From positions 1 to 35,031 of the IMG/VR virus record IMGVR_UViG_3300014050_000075: DNA of 35,031 bases. One strand, 5' to 3'. Within the stretch, counting starts at the first letter, position 1. Each line of letters starts with the position of its first letter. Both the position numbers and the translations under genes were made by a program. The notes below the pieces were generated by a model. The model was not told the origin of the DNA and searched no databases. It saw nothing but the letters and a program-made list of their open reading frames with translations. This DNA is from a virus. Of the stretch, positions 16,434 to 25,814 are shown piece by piece.

Positions 16434-17987
16434 CTATATCCCAAAACGACTTCTAAAGGAATTAAAATTTTGTTGGATTTGGGAATCGGTTAAAGTTGTA
16501 TTATACATTTGAACAACGGGAATGCTGCCGCTAAAAGGGAACCCATCACTTCTTTTTCCAATAGTATTTATTGTAATAGAATTAGAATCTCCGGTTGAAC
16601 CTGTTCCTAATAATCCCCCATTTAAATAAACAAAATAGCTTGAACCACTTCTGTTTACATGAACATTATTAGTATTATTGTCTCTAGACCAAGATACTGC
16701 TGTAAAACTATTATTTCCATTGTATAACAAAAAGGTTTGTTGTGTAGCAGAATATCTAAAACCTACCGTACTTCCTCCTAAAAGATATTGAGTATCACTC
16801 ACCCTATTAAAATTAGCCCATATTGAAAAACTACTACTAGAACTTAAAGTTATAGGATCTGTTATAGTAATAAAACTTGAACTATTAAAAAATAAAGAAC
16901 CACTATTTGTAAATGAAGCGCTAATTACATTAGTTGTAGAGCCGCTTACTAAGTTAAGAAGAGAACCGCTAACGCTTCTGGTTCCAATAACAAAAGGTGA
17001 AGGTAATTGTGAGCTAGATATTTGTTCTATCATTGGGGCTGTCCAAAATGTAGTAAGCACAGTATCTGTATTCCTTGCAACAGATTGAGAAGGAGGAAAG
17101 GTAATTTTCCAATATTTTTGATCAGTCACCCAATTATAATACCCCAATAGGTTGGGTCTAATATTTACGGTATAGTTACCTGGGGGGCCATTGATTCTAA
17201 GTAGATAGTAATATGTAAATGGTACTTCTGATTGGAGTTTTATAGTAGAAGGCCAACTTAATTTAGTAAAATTAGTATCTATACCTTGATTTAAAATAGA
17301 GGCACTAGCTTGTGCTGTTGTTCCTCCACTACCAGTTATAGCAGCTGACCCAGTTCCCACAAAAGCATATAACCCGCCAAAATCTGTAATTAGATTGCTT
17401 GCTATATTGTACGGTACTATTACATCTTGTGGGGAACCTGTAGTAGTAAATTCAGCTGATGTTGTTGTAAAGGTATTGGTTCTAGGTATATAACCATTAG
17501 TGTTAGTGAAATATTCAGTATATAATCTAGTCCATTCTCCTTCAGTGTATCTAGAATTTGCAGTATTATTAGAACCCCAACCTGATATGTTAGAGTATGT
17601 ATTAATAAAACCTTGAGTTGAAGATTGGTCTAAAGCTTCACTTGTTTTAAAATAAATAGAAGCTATATATCTAGTAGAGGCTGATATATTAGTACCCATA
17701 TTGTGAAAAAACCCAAATCCGTCTGTACTACTTAATCTTGAAACTAAGTTAGCTGTAGTACCTCTAAATGTAACCCTGTACACCGGACTTCCTTTGTAAA
17801 ATTCTCCTGTGGTTGCTATGGTAGTAGTAAAACCGGGGTTGTTATATACACCGGCACCACCTATAACCGTTGTGATAGGGATAGTATTTGTTGAGGGCTG
17901 TCCCAAAAAACTTTTTTCTACATTACTGGTATCGTAATATAGTACTAAATTATCTATGAGAGGGTTAGATCCACCAAAAGTTGCCAT
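16434..17987 (-). CDS. LamG/concanavalin-like adhesin (517 aa)
   Basis: A 517-aa protein. The first 30 residues (NPLIDNLVLYYDTSNVEKSF) resemble the start of phage LamG-type proteins. Residues about 30-330 form a beta-rich region with aromatic residues (PVYRVTFRG, GEWTRLYTEYFT) that may be a carbohydrate-binding module. Residues about 350-517 are a LamG/concanavalin-like jelly roll: SSSSFSIWANFNRVSDTQYL, VHVNRSGSSYFVYLNGGLLG, and the typical end PVVQMYNTTLTDSQIQQNFN followed by SFRSRFGI. Likely role is binding host-surface glycans. It starts 3 bases after the 242-aa LamG gene and ends a co-transcribed run before the next promoter-like motif. Confidence 0.7.
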   Translation of the reverse strand: MATFGGSNPLIDNLVLYYDTSNVEKSFLGQPSTNTIPITTVIGGAGVYNNPGFTTTIATTGEFYKGSPVYRVTFRGTTANLVSRLSSTDGFGFFHNMGTNISASTRYIASIYFKTSEALDQSSTQGFINTYSNISGWGSNNTANSRYTEGEWTRLYTEYFTNTNGYIPRTNTFTTTSAEFTTTGSPQDVIVPYNIASNLITDFGGLYAFVGTGSAAITGSGGTTAQASASILNQGIDTNFTKLSWPSTIKLQSEVPFTYYYLLRINGPPGNYTVNIRPNLLGYYNWVTDQKYWKITFPPSQSVARNTDTVLTTFWTAPMIEQISSSQLPSPFVIGTRSVSGSLLNLVSGSTTNVISASFTNSGSLFFNSSSFITITDPITLSSSSSFSIWANFNRVSDTQYLLGGSTVGFRYSATQQTFLLYNGNNSFTAVSWSRDNNTNNVHVNRSGSSYFVYLNGGLLGTGSTGDSNSITINTIGKRSDGFPFSGSIPVVQMYNTTLTDSQIQQNFNSFRSRFGI

Positions 17988-17990
17988 AAT

Positions 17991-18719
17991 CTATAATCCA
18001 AATCTTCCTTTAATTGCCGAATAATTTTGAGTAATTTCAGTAGCAGTTAGTGCTTTATTATAAACTTTTATAGGTCCTATGCTTCCTGAAAAGTAATAAT
18101 TGGAATTATTGTTATCTCGCCCTACAGCTAATTGATTAGTGGGCCAGGGTGATGTGCCATTCCAAGGGGCGGCTCCTGATGCTTGTAGAGCACCATCAAC
18201 ATACAATGAACTAGATATTCCGTTATTAATAAATGCTACATAATGCCATTGGTTATCAAAATAATTTTTTGAAGTATCGGTTATAGAAACAGCAGAGCTT
18301 GTTGTAGAACTTACACCAAATCTAATAGCACCTAATGGAGAATTTAATAAGTAACATCTTATCCCATAAGTAAATCCAAATATTCCACCCAATGCTTGGC
18401 CTGAGCCTAAACTAGGGCTTTTAAACCATGTTTCTAAAGTAAATTGAGGTATAGGCCAAAAGCCTGCCGTAGATGGGTTAGATGTTACTAATATTATACT
18501 GCCTGTTCCATTAAAATTAAGTACCCCTAAGCTTTCCGATGAATATTGGGGTACAGTAACTGTTGAGTTTTGGTTGGTAAGTGTAGCGGTTGTAACTATA
18601 TTACCCCTACTTAAATTAGTGTATGTTGTGGAGCCGCTTACATATGATGTAGGATTAGCCGCATCAAAACACATTGTTAAATTACCTTTAACTATTCCTG
18701 GCCCTCTATAAAATGACAT
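17991..18719 (-). CDS. LamG-type adhesin (242 aa)
   Basis: A 242-aa protein that is essentially one LamG/concanavalin-like domain: GNLTMCFDAANPTSYVSGST near the start, a core with FTLETWFKSPSLGSGQALGG, then NQWHYVAFINNGISSSLYVD and the end GPIKVYNKALTATEITQNYS followed by AIKGRFGL. The 'W-h-h-V-a-f---g---lYVdG' and 'i-vYnkaLt--Ei-qny-a-kgRFG' patterns are characteristic. These domains bind glycans; here it would be a small tail or capsid adhesin. It lies 4 bases after the 586-aa gene and 3 bases before the 517-aa LamG protein, whose final residues match closely, suggesting duplication. Confidence 0.78.
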   Translation of the reverse strand: MSFYRGPGIVKGNLTMCFDAANPTSYVSGSTTYTNLSRGNIVTTATLTNQNSTVTVPQYSSESLGVLNFNGTGSIILVTSNPSTAGFWPIPQFTLETWFKSPSLGSGQALGGIFGFTYGIRCYLLNSPLGAIRFGVSSTTSSAVSITDTSKNYFDNQWHYVAFINNGISSSLYVDGALQASGAAPWNGTSPWPTNQLAVGRDNNNSNYYFSGSIGPIKVYNKALTATEITQNYSAIKGRFGL

Positions 18720-18723
18720 AATA

Positions 18724-20484
18724 TTATAATAACCTTGCTAATGCTTTCATTGACCAATTATCATTAGATGAGCTAGCAAATAAACCAATATTTGCACCAC
18801 TCATGCTAACTAGTAAATTGACTCCATTTGTATTTCCAATATCGTTTGTTGATGTATCGGCGTATTCTACACTAGTCCCTTGCCATACCGAAAATACAGT
18901 TCCTGCCCTTGCGTTTGAACCACTTGTTAAAACATAATCAAAAAATGCGGCTTGATATGAACTTGTTGCAACCGTTATTATAGTTCTAAATGAACCACTG
19001 TCTATGTCTGTATTGGCGTTGTATGTATATAATGAGCCTGAAAGAATTGTACTGCCATTTATATGCAGTGAAGCTGAGGGAGTTGTTATGCCTATCCCTA
19101 CATTACCGCTTGAGCTAATAGTTACTCTAACCGAACCACTTGTTTCAAATTGTAGGTTTTGATTATCGTTTGTACCTAGGAGTGCAGTTGTACCAAATGA
19201 ATTACCACCTTGAACAAATGCGTTTGTACTTGCAGTATTTACAAATGAAGCAGTAAGTGCATTTACTGCCCAACTCGATGTTCCGAATAATGAGCCGGTA
19301 TACGATGAAGCAGATACGTTGCCTTGAATCTGTAAAGTGGCTAAAGTAGGAGTTATTGTGCCTATACCTACGTTACCCGAAGATGATATAAATAATCGTG
19401 TAGAATTGTTGGTTTCTAATTGTAAATTATTAGCATCGGTTGTACCAATAGTCATTGTAGTTCCTAATGTATTACCATTGTTGAGTATTATTGCATTTGA
19501 ACCATAATATAATAGCCCAAGTGGATTGGTCCATAAATAAGTTACACCTGGTGAATTTGCATTATTAGAGAGTTCAAAATTAATACCGAATCTGTTAATA
19601 CCAATTTTAGCTAGATCTCCGTTCGTATATGCTACTCTGTCCGTATCTACTACGTAAAACGATGAAGTAGAGTTTATCCCGTTAAATGTATCGTCGTATA
19701 TTATAATATTTGAACCTCCTACCCTAGTACTACCTGTAATATTACCTTGAAAAGTTGTATTTCCAAATATTGAAAGTCCAGGGTTTATTGATCTATCCCA
19801 ATTTGAACTGGTTGATTGTACATCTATTTTTACTGCTCTGTGTGGGGCACCTATACCTCCATACACCTCTAATAAATTACCTCTGTTACTAGGTGTATCA
19901 GCTGTGCCTCCACCCACTACAAATAAATGGTCAGGACTATTTAATGGAAAATTAAAATGACCTATTGTGACTTGACCTGATGAGGATGCAACAGTTCCAA
20001 TACCCATTGCAACTGTAGCAGTTCCTCTTGCCCACGAACCCGAACCTGCTGCAAAAGAAGCAGTGCCGTCTGCATCGGTTTCTACACCTACACTGAAAGC
20101 AGCATACCCGCTTGCAGTTGTATTAAACCCAGCAGCGTGAGCTGCAAAACCAGAAGCTAAAGTACCTACACCTTCTACAAATGAACCCGTATTGGTTGCT
20201 ATGTTATTTATACCAAAAGTAGCGGCTCCTGGAGCTGAAGCAGTCGGGTTTATACCTGATAGTATGGAATTAACTTCAAGTCGTTGAGGGGATTCTCCTA
20301 TAATTTCTGAGTTTATAGAAGTTATCTTTATTGTAGAAGTATTATCCGATCCTGTAAATGCTGTTAATTGTATAAAATTAGATCCAGAAATAGTATCTGA
20401 GATTTCTCGGGGTATATTTAAACCTATTTTATCAAATAGATAAACAGTTCCAGGGAATAATGATTCAAATATAGTAGCACTCAT
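18724..20484 (-). CDS. Fibre protein with YadA-like head repeats (586 aa)
   Basis: A 586-aa protein. Residues about 90-175 have repeated 'AsG-a-A-G' units (GVGTLASGFAAHAAGFNTTA, SGYAAFSVGVETDADGTASF, AAGSGSWARGTATVAMGIGT) that match the left-handed beta-roll head repeats of YadA-type trimeric adhesins. Two GIGT fibre motifs follow at about 370 and 463, and the shared NSFGTTALLGTNDNQNLQFE cassette sits at about 425-450. The C-terminal 90 residues (YQAAFFDYVLTSGSNARAGT, NGVNLLVSMSGANIGL) form a different beta-rich tip. Its ATG overlaps the stop of the 1765-aa gene (ATGA), so translation is probably coupled. Likely a trimeric receptor-binding fibre. Confidence 0.75.
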   Translation of the reverse strand: MSATIFESLFPGTVYLFDKIGLNIPREISDTISGSNFIQLTAFTGSDNTSTIKITSINSEIIGESPQRLEVNSILSGINPTASAPGAATFGINNIATNTGSFVEGVGTLASGFAAHAAGFNTTASGYAAFSVGVETDADGTASFAAGSGSWARGTATVAMGIGTVASSSGQVTIGHFNFPLNSPDHLFVVGGGTADTPSNRGNLLEVYGGIGAPHRAVKIDVQSTSSNWDRSINPGLSIFGNTTFQGNITGSTRVGGSNIIIYDDTFNGINSTSSFYVVDTDRVAYTNGDLAKIGINRFGINFELSNNANSPGVTYLWTNPLGLLYYGSNAIILNNGNTLGTTMTIGTTDANNLQLETNNSTRLFISSSGNVGIGTITPTLATLQIQGNVSASSYTGSLFGTSSWAVNALTASFVNTASTNAFVQGGNSFGTTALLGTNDNQNLQFETSGSVRVTISSSGNVGIGITTPSASLHINGSTILSGSLYTYNANTDIDSGSFRTIITVATSSYQAAFFDYVLTSGSNARAGTVFSVWQGTSVEYADTSTNDIGNTNGVNLLVSMSGANIGLFASSSNDNWSMKALARLL

Positions 20485-23400
20485 GATATATTAATATTTG
20501 CGGGGGTAGAAGGTGTAACTTGTGAAATTGACCCTTGTTGGGATCTTGCTGTAAACTGTCGAGTAGTATTTATTGTTAAATTACTTACTACAGTAGATAA
20601 ACCCATCCAATATGGAATCCTAGTACCAACAGTATCGGTAAAATGTTGTATTTGTAAACTTATAAGTACGTACTTACCTTGATAATCTTCAGGTATAGTT
20701 AAAACGCCTGATTTATACCCTGGCACTGTATCTGTTGCACTTCCAGTATAGTAAGAGGTTACAGTTCGAGATAAATATGTAGAACTACCTGTAACTTGCC
20801 AAAATGAATTAGACCCGGAAATTATAGATGGACTTCCGGCTCCAGGAGATTCTGCTAAAACTTCTCCATTACTCCAGTACTTAAAAAATAAATCTCCGGT
20901 TCCGCTTGAGCCCGCTCCTGCTCCAGCACTAGCTGATTGTATTAATAAACGCACTCTATGAAATCTAGTACCCGGAGGAGAATAAGCTGTATAACTGCTT
21001 CCAGATTGCGAACCTACAGACTGTCCTAACATCCTAAATGAAATTAAAAAACAATTTTCTCCTTGTAGAAGCTGGGCAGGGTATTGGCTCAAAGTTTGCC
21101 AACCTTGATCACTACTGGTTGCTATAAGTATAGGCTTAGCCGGGTTAGCTTGTCCACTAAAACTATTACCTGCATTTATACCCTGATGTGTTACATAAGC
21201 TTGTGCTTGCACTGCCCCTGGGGTAAAACTAACACCCCATTGAGAGACTCCGGGTTGAGCTATACCATTACCTGTAAACCCAATAGCTAACATATTAGTA
21301 TAAGGAGAGCCTGCAAATCTACTTTTGTAAAGAGTACATCCTGCTCCTGGAAAAGAATCACTGGCGCTCCAATAAGTTACAATTGACATATATTGATGTT
21401 CGTCACTGATAATCTGTCTGGCGACATTTCTAGCATCTATAATACCTGTAGATGTATCAAAATGAGTATAGATATTTCCGTCTGATTGTAATCTACGTAA
21501 TAAGACTTCTGAGCCTGTTATTTCCCCTGTTGCTTTTAGGGAGATATAAGGGGAGGTAAATGATCCTGAGGTAAATGAACCTGTAGATTCAATCTTATCT
21601 GAGGTTGTGTTAAACCCGCCGATTAAGCCCGCAGATGCAGTTATTGTACCGTTTGCTTTAACGTTAAAATTGGATGCAGATATAAAAAAGTCATTACCTA
21701 TAGCTGAACCGCTTAGGAGAAATCCAGTCCCCGATATAGCATCAGAAGAAAGAGTAAACCCTCCTATCTTACCGCCTGTAAATAAAACGTTTGAGCCGGT
21801 TACTTGACCATTGGCTTTAACATTAAAGTTAGAAGCTGAAATAAAGAATCCGTCGCCTGTTGCTGATCCGCTTAAGAAAAACCCACTGCCCGTAATTGCA
21901 TCTTGCGTAATACCGAATCCGCCTATTCTACCTGCATTTGCAGTAATAGTACCGGTCATAGTTACATTCCCACCGGTTAAGTGGAAATTTGAGCTACTTA
22001 TCTCTACTGTATCGCCTTTAAGTATGGCGTTTGAAGCGCTTATTGTTAAAGTATTGCTTATAAACGATATTCTATGCCCTGAAGCGCTTCCTATTAAAGT
22101 TTCGCCTGAACCTGATAAAAATATTCCACTGCCTGTTAGCAGATTTGTAACAGTACCTAAACGTATAAAATTTATATTTGAATTTAATTCTACACTGCTT
22201 TTAGTAATAGCTGTTGATGTTATATCCCACCCTCCAATAGCACCTGTATTTGCAGTAATAGTACCTGATAGGGTAGCGTTTGATGCAGTTATAGTGCCAT
22301 CAGCTTTAACGTTAAAATTAGATGAAGATATAAAAAAGTCGTTACCTGTAGCTGATCCACTTAAAAAGAATCCTGTACCTGATATGGCATCGTTAGTAAT
22401 TGTAAATCCTCCTATTTTACCAGCAGTAGCGTTAATAGTACCTTCTAAGTAAGCTGAGCCTGATGCCCATAATCCATAGCCCGATAGTTGCCCAAATAAG
22501 GGGCTTGTTATCCCATCTAGTTTCCCCATTCTAACCTTAGTAGTGTTAGCGCTGTTAAATCCATCGTGGCTAGTTACACCATCTTTAACATCTACAAAAG
22601 GAGCATTATTATCATCAGCTGTTAAATAAACAGTACCTTGCCTATTAGTATCTACAGTACTTCCTAATCTAACAAACTCCATTCCACCAGTGGGTGCAGT
22701 TATAGATGCAGTTCCAGCACCGTAAATACCTATACCGTATGATGAAGTGCCGTAAGTACCATTAAATGAAGCTGTAAGTGCTTGTGTACTAGGGACACCA
22801 GCTACTACTAAATTACATTGGTATATTGTACTTGCGGTTATGTTAAATCTTTGGGCTCTTATTATGTCTCCTACTTTGAAACTATGACCATATTGACTAC
22901 CGGTATCAAATGTTAAGTAGTATGTGTTGTTTCCTAAATCAGTAACTGTTTCTACTTTTCCTGTATTTGAAACAAATATAGATCCGTTTGTAGCACGAAT
23001 TTGAGAAATTAACAATTCGTATACTTTCATAGTACCGCGAACTGTTAAATCGTCTACTTCAAAAGAATATTTGGGACTTATAGAATCGAGTTTCCATCCG
23101 CTTCCTGCGAATCCGGAAAAGAAAGTAGGGGAATTTAGATCATTTGCAAAAGTAGATACCCCGGTTACGCTTAAGGTAGTTCCAATAGTTGCAGAATTAG
23201 CAACACGTAGATCGGAGCCTGATACCCAACTTGATGCAGAAATATTTGAAGCGGTTAAAGCTCCTATTAAAGTAGTAGCACCTGTCACCCGTAAAGTAGT
23301 CCCTACTGTTGCAGAATTAGCAACACGTAAATCAGAACCCGATATCCAACTTGATGCAGAAATATTTGAAGCAGTTAAAGCTCCTACTAAAGTAGTAGCA

Positions 23401-25778
23401 CCTGTTACATTTAAGGTACCGCCTACGGCGGTATCACTAGTAGTACGTAGAGTTGAAGATGAAATATTACTTGATGCGGATATTATAGAAGCAGTTAAAG
23501 CTCCCGTTAAGGTAGTTGCACCTGTTACACTCAAAGTGCCGCCTACTGTAACATTACTTGTAGCAGTTACAGTAGTCCCTAATAACCCTGCAGATGAGCT
23601 GATAGCTCCTGAGGCAGTGATGGTAGTGGTGGTTATACCGCTATTTGCAGTTAGTCTACCAGTAATCGTCGAAGTACCTCCGATATTCTCGTTTCCGGTT
23701 ACGTGTAAAGTTGAGCTTGAGATATTACCGGAAGCAGAAATATTTGAAGCGGTTAAAGCTCCTCTTATTATTGTATTTCCACTTACATCTAATAAAGCCG
23801 CAGGCGATGTTGTACCTATGCCTATATTACCATTACCACTTATATAAAGATGATTAGTATTAAATGCCGATGTGCCATCTCCTAATATAGTAAATCGTGG
23901 AGTTGGAGTTGAATCAACTATACTTAGTATAGTTGTAGCTGAAGTAGTACCAGCTCCCTTAATAGATACCGTGCCATCACCTGCAATTCTCATTCTTTCG
24001 GTAACAGCTGCTAGTGTATTATTAGTACGGAAAATAAGTGCTGAAGAACCTGTAGTTCCTGAATCTATATAAAATTGCCCTCCAAAATTAAGTGAATCAT
24101 TATTGTAAAATTGTATTGCTGCTCCACCGGGTTCGTTGGATAATGAGCTTGAGGCTATAATTCGGATACCTTTAGCACTCCCGCTAGCTAATCTAATATC
24201 AACAGGTTCATTCGGACTATTGCCATCTGTATCTAAAAATATAGCAGGGGTAATACCTCCTAATGATGTTCCTCTAATATGTAAAGGACCTTGAGGAGTT
24301 GTTGTGCCTATACCTACATTACCACTACTACTAATAGTCATTCTCACAGAACCACTAGTTTCGAATTGTAAGCTTTGAGAATCGTTAGTACCTAAAAGTG
24401 CTGTAGTACCGAATGAGTTACCTCCTTGTAAAAAAGCACCATTTAAAAAAGAAGCTGTTAAAGCTTGAGAAGCACTAATTGCCCAACTTGATGTTATTTG
24501 ATATGTTCCAACAGGTAGGAATGAGGCTGTTTGAGCATTAATAGCATTTGATGCACTTTGAGCCCATGAAGATGTTATTTGGTATGTTCCTACGGGTAAA
24601 AACGAGGCTGTATCCGCCCTAGAAGCACTTATTGATCTAAGAGCATTTGATGCGCTTTGTGCCCATGAAGATGTTCCAAATAGCGAACCCGTGATACCGT
24701 TTGATGCGGATATTATAGATGCAGTTATAGTATTAGCAGTGAGTCCGTAAGAAGAATTCACAGTTACAGGTCCAGTAAGGTTTATAGTTCCTATTAAAGT
24801 TTGAGTATCGCTCTGATTATCCCCTAAAGTATTTGATCCTGATGATATAATTGTTGCTTGGTATATTATACCTCCATCAAAGCTTGCAGATCCTCTTACT
24901 ATAATATCATTTAAAAATTCTGTTGTTCCTTGTACTTTTAATGCGGGGGCATTATAAGTATTTTGGGTTACCTTAAAATAAGAGTCTTCGGATATTTGAA
25001 TAAAACCCCCTACTCCGGTTGCACCGTTATTAGTTATGGAATACCCAAATCCAAATGGGACTGAGGATGATACTACTAGTCTATACAGTGAACTAGTAGT
25101 TGGTGATAAATCAGTAGTTTGTAGAATAAGTGGGTTAGTAGAGTTTACAGGTACTGGAACCGATGTAAGATAATTCCAATTTATACTACCTGATTTTAAG
25201 TTAGTCCAACTACTACCTGCATTAACTGATTTTTGAATTATAAAAGTATGACCTATGTACCCAAAATACGCACTCCCACTTCCCCCTCCTGGTATGTTTG
25301 TAGTTGTATGTATGTAAGCTTCTAAATTAAGTGTAGTTCCCCCTAAATTACCTAAACTACCTGTAGGTTTGTATATTGAACCAGTAACTACTGTTCCTAC
25401 GAGAGGTACTGTAGCGTTTCCGTGATTAAAACTTGCTGAGATGCCTAATACGGAGGGAGTTGTAAATATAACAGAGGCGGTTCCTGATTGAGACAAAGCA
25501 GTAGCATAGATATTAGTTCCTGAACTGCTTATTTCAAAAAGTCTGCCCGGTAAAAAATATGGGGGAGAAAATACGGAACCTGACCACTGCGAAAATGGTA
25601 TTGTATTGGTAGTTAAGCTATAATCCCCTCCTGTTTGTAAGTATTCATCTGAAGCTATTAAAGAAGCACCCGTACCTATATCAATATTAGGTGTATTTAT
25701 AGAGTCTATGGAGGCATTTTCCATAGAGACATTATCAGTAAATACTTTAGTAAATTTTCCTGGGAGATTTAATGCCAT
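20481..25778 (-). CDS. Giant modular tail fibre protein (1765 aa)
   Basis: The largest gene in the window. The start MALNLPGKFTKVFTDNVSME is followed by a beta-rich N-terminal region. Residues about 350-640 hold FGTSSWAQSASNA and GIGT-type repeats. Residues about 713-872 are tandem 40-aa units (VTGATTLVGALTASNISASS type), exactly 120 bp each. About 925-1080 is a domain (LISQIRATNGSIFVSNTGKV) shared with the next paralogue. About 1115-1410 carries repeats of IGGFTIxxDAISGTGFFLSG alternating with NDFFISASNFNVKANG. The last 300 residues are a distinct tip ending TPSTPANINIS. No Peptidase_S74 is visible. It probably forms a long trimeric fibre. A promoter-like motif precedes it, and its stop overlaps the next start. 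Confidence 0.78.
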   Translation of the reverse strand: MALNLPGKFTKVFTDNVSMENASIDSINTPNIDIGTGASLIASDEYLQTGGDYSLTTNTIPFSQWSGSVFSPPYFLPGRLFEISSSGTNIYATALSQSGTASVIFTTPSVLGISASFNHGNATVPLVGTVVTGSIYKPTGSLGNLGGTTLNLEAYIHTTTNIPGGGSGSAYFGYIGHTFIIQKSVNAGSSWTNLKSGSINWNYLTSVPVPVNSTNPLILQTTDLSPTTSSLYRLVVSSSVPFGFGYSITNNGATGVGGFIQISEDSYFKVTQNTYNAPALKVQGTTEFLNDIIVRGSASFDGGIIYQATIISSGSNTLGDNQSDTQTLIGTINLTGPVTVNSSYGLTANTITASIISASNGITGSLFGTSSWAQSASNALRSISASRADTASFLPVGTYQITSSWAQSASNAINAQTASFLPVGTYQITSSWAISASQALTASFLNGAFLQGGNSFGTTALLGTNDSQSLQFETSGSVRMTISSSGNVGIGTTTPQGPLHIRGTSLGGITPAIFLDTDGNSPNEPVDIRLASGSAKGIRIIASSSLSNEPGGAAIQFYNNDSLNFGGQFYIDSGTTGSSALIFRTNNTLAAVTERMRIAGDGTVSIKGAGTTSATTILSIVDSTPTPRFTILGDGTSAFNTNHLYISGNGNIGIGTTSPAALLDVSGNTIIRGALTASNISASGNISSSTLHVTGNENIGGTSTITGRLTANSGITTTTITASGAISSSAGLLGTTVTATSNVTVGGTLSVTGATTLTGALTASIISASSNISSSTLRTTSDTAVGGTLNVTGATTLVGALTASNISASSWISGSDLRVANSATVGTTLRVTGATTLIGALTASNISASSWVSGSDLRVANSATIGTTLSVTGVSTFANDLNSPTFFSGFAGSGWKLDSISPKYSFEVDDLTVRGTMKVYELLISQIRATNGSIFVSNTGKVETVTDLGNNTYYLTFDTGSQYGHSFKVGDIIRAQRFNITASTIYQCNLVVAGVPSTQALTASFNGTYGTSSYGIGIYGAGTASITAPTGGMEFVRLGSTVDTNRQGTVYLTADDNNAPFVDVKDGVTSHDGFNSANTTKVRMGKLDGITSPLFGQLSGYGLWASGSAYLEGTINATAGKIGGFTITNDAISGTGFFLSGSATGNDFFISSSNFNVKADGTITASNATLSGTITANTGAIGGWDITSTAITKSSVELNSNINFIRLGTVTNLLTGSGIFLSGSGETLIGSASGHRISFISNTLTISASNAILKGDTVEISSSNFHLTGGNVTMTGTITANAGRIGGFGITQDAITGSGFFLSGSATGDGFFISASNFNVKANGQVTGSNVLFTGGKIGGFTLSSDAISGTGFLLSGSAIGNDFFISASNFNVKANGTITASAGLIGGFNTTSDKIESTGSFTSGSFTSPYISLKATGEITGSEVLLRRLQSDGNIYTHFDTSTGIIDARNVARQIISDEHQYMSIVTYWSASDSFPGAGCTLYKSRFAGSPYTNMLAIGFTGNGIAQPGVSQWGVSFTPGAVQAQAYVTHQGINAGNSFSGQANPAKPILIATSSDQGWQTLSQYPAQLLQGENCFLISFRMLGQSVGSQSGSSYTAYSPPGTRFHRVRLLIQSASAGAGAGSSGTGDLFFKYWSNGEVLAESPGAGSPSIISGSNSFWQVTGSSTYLSRTVTSYYTGSATDTVPGYKSGVLTIPEDYQGKYVLISLQIQHFTDTVGTRIPYWMGLSTVVSNLTINTTRQFTARSQQGSISQVTPSTPANINIS
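21560..22430 (-). repeat. IGGF / FFISASNFNVKANG protein repeats in the giant fibre
   Basis: Four or more diverged copies of a roughly 50-aa unit (IGGFxIxxDAISGTGFFLSG then FFISASNFNVKANGxIT) are encoded here, interrupted by one longer unit ending KGDTVEISSSNFHL. Spacing varies, so the copies are modules and not a strict tandem array. Confidence 0.65.
23161..23640 (-). repeat. Tandem 120-bp repeats in the 1765-aa fibre gene
   Basis: Units at 23161-23280, 23281-23400, 23401-23520 and a more diverged 23521-23640 have exactly the same length (40 codons). The first two are very similar (A type, with GCAGAATTAGCAACACG), the third is a B type (GTATCACTAGTAGTACG). Each of the first three ends near AAAGTAGTAGCA or a close variant. 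Confidence 0.85.
23734..23832. repeat. 99-bp dispersed direct repeat, copy 1
   Basis: From GCAGAAATATTTGAAGCGG to CCTATATTACCA, this is identical to 28039-28137 except for one T/C difference (98 of 99). It encodes the STIIRGALTAS region in both large fibre genes. Confidence 0.85.
24426..24495. repeat. 70-bp dispersed direct repeat, copy 1
   Basis: From TTGTAAAAAAGCACC to AACTTGATGTT, matching 28170-28239 with no difference that I could find. It encodes the SSWAISASQALTASFLNGAF segment. Confidence 0.8.
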
Positions 25779-25786
25779 TAACTTTA

Positions 25787-25801
25787 TTTATTTATAAATA
25801 T
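25787..25801 (-). promoter_or_regulatory. Late-promoter-like motif before the giant fibre gene
   Basis: Coding strand ATATTTATAAATAAA, differing from the consensus by one inserted A. It is 8 bases before the ATG at 25778 within a 36-base gap, close for a promoter whose transcript must include the start codon. Confidence 0.4.
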
Positions 25802-25814
25802 TAGTAAAATATAA

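Noticed and set aside
23161-23640. CRISPR-like array because of regular repeats
   Set aside because: The 120-bp units are continuous coding repeats without short spacers, and no cas gene is present.
21607-24072. Long plus-strand open frames (up to 258 codons) opposite the giant fibre gene
   Set aside because: They mirror the repeat-rich minus-strand gene, have low-complexity Val/Pro/Ala sequence, and no start context or separate conservation signal; they arise from skewed codon use in the fibre repeats.
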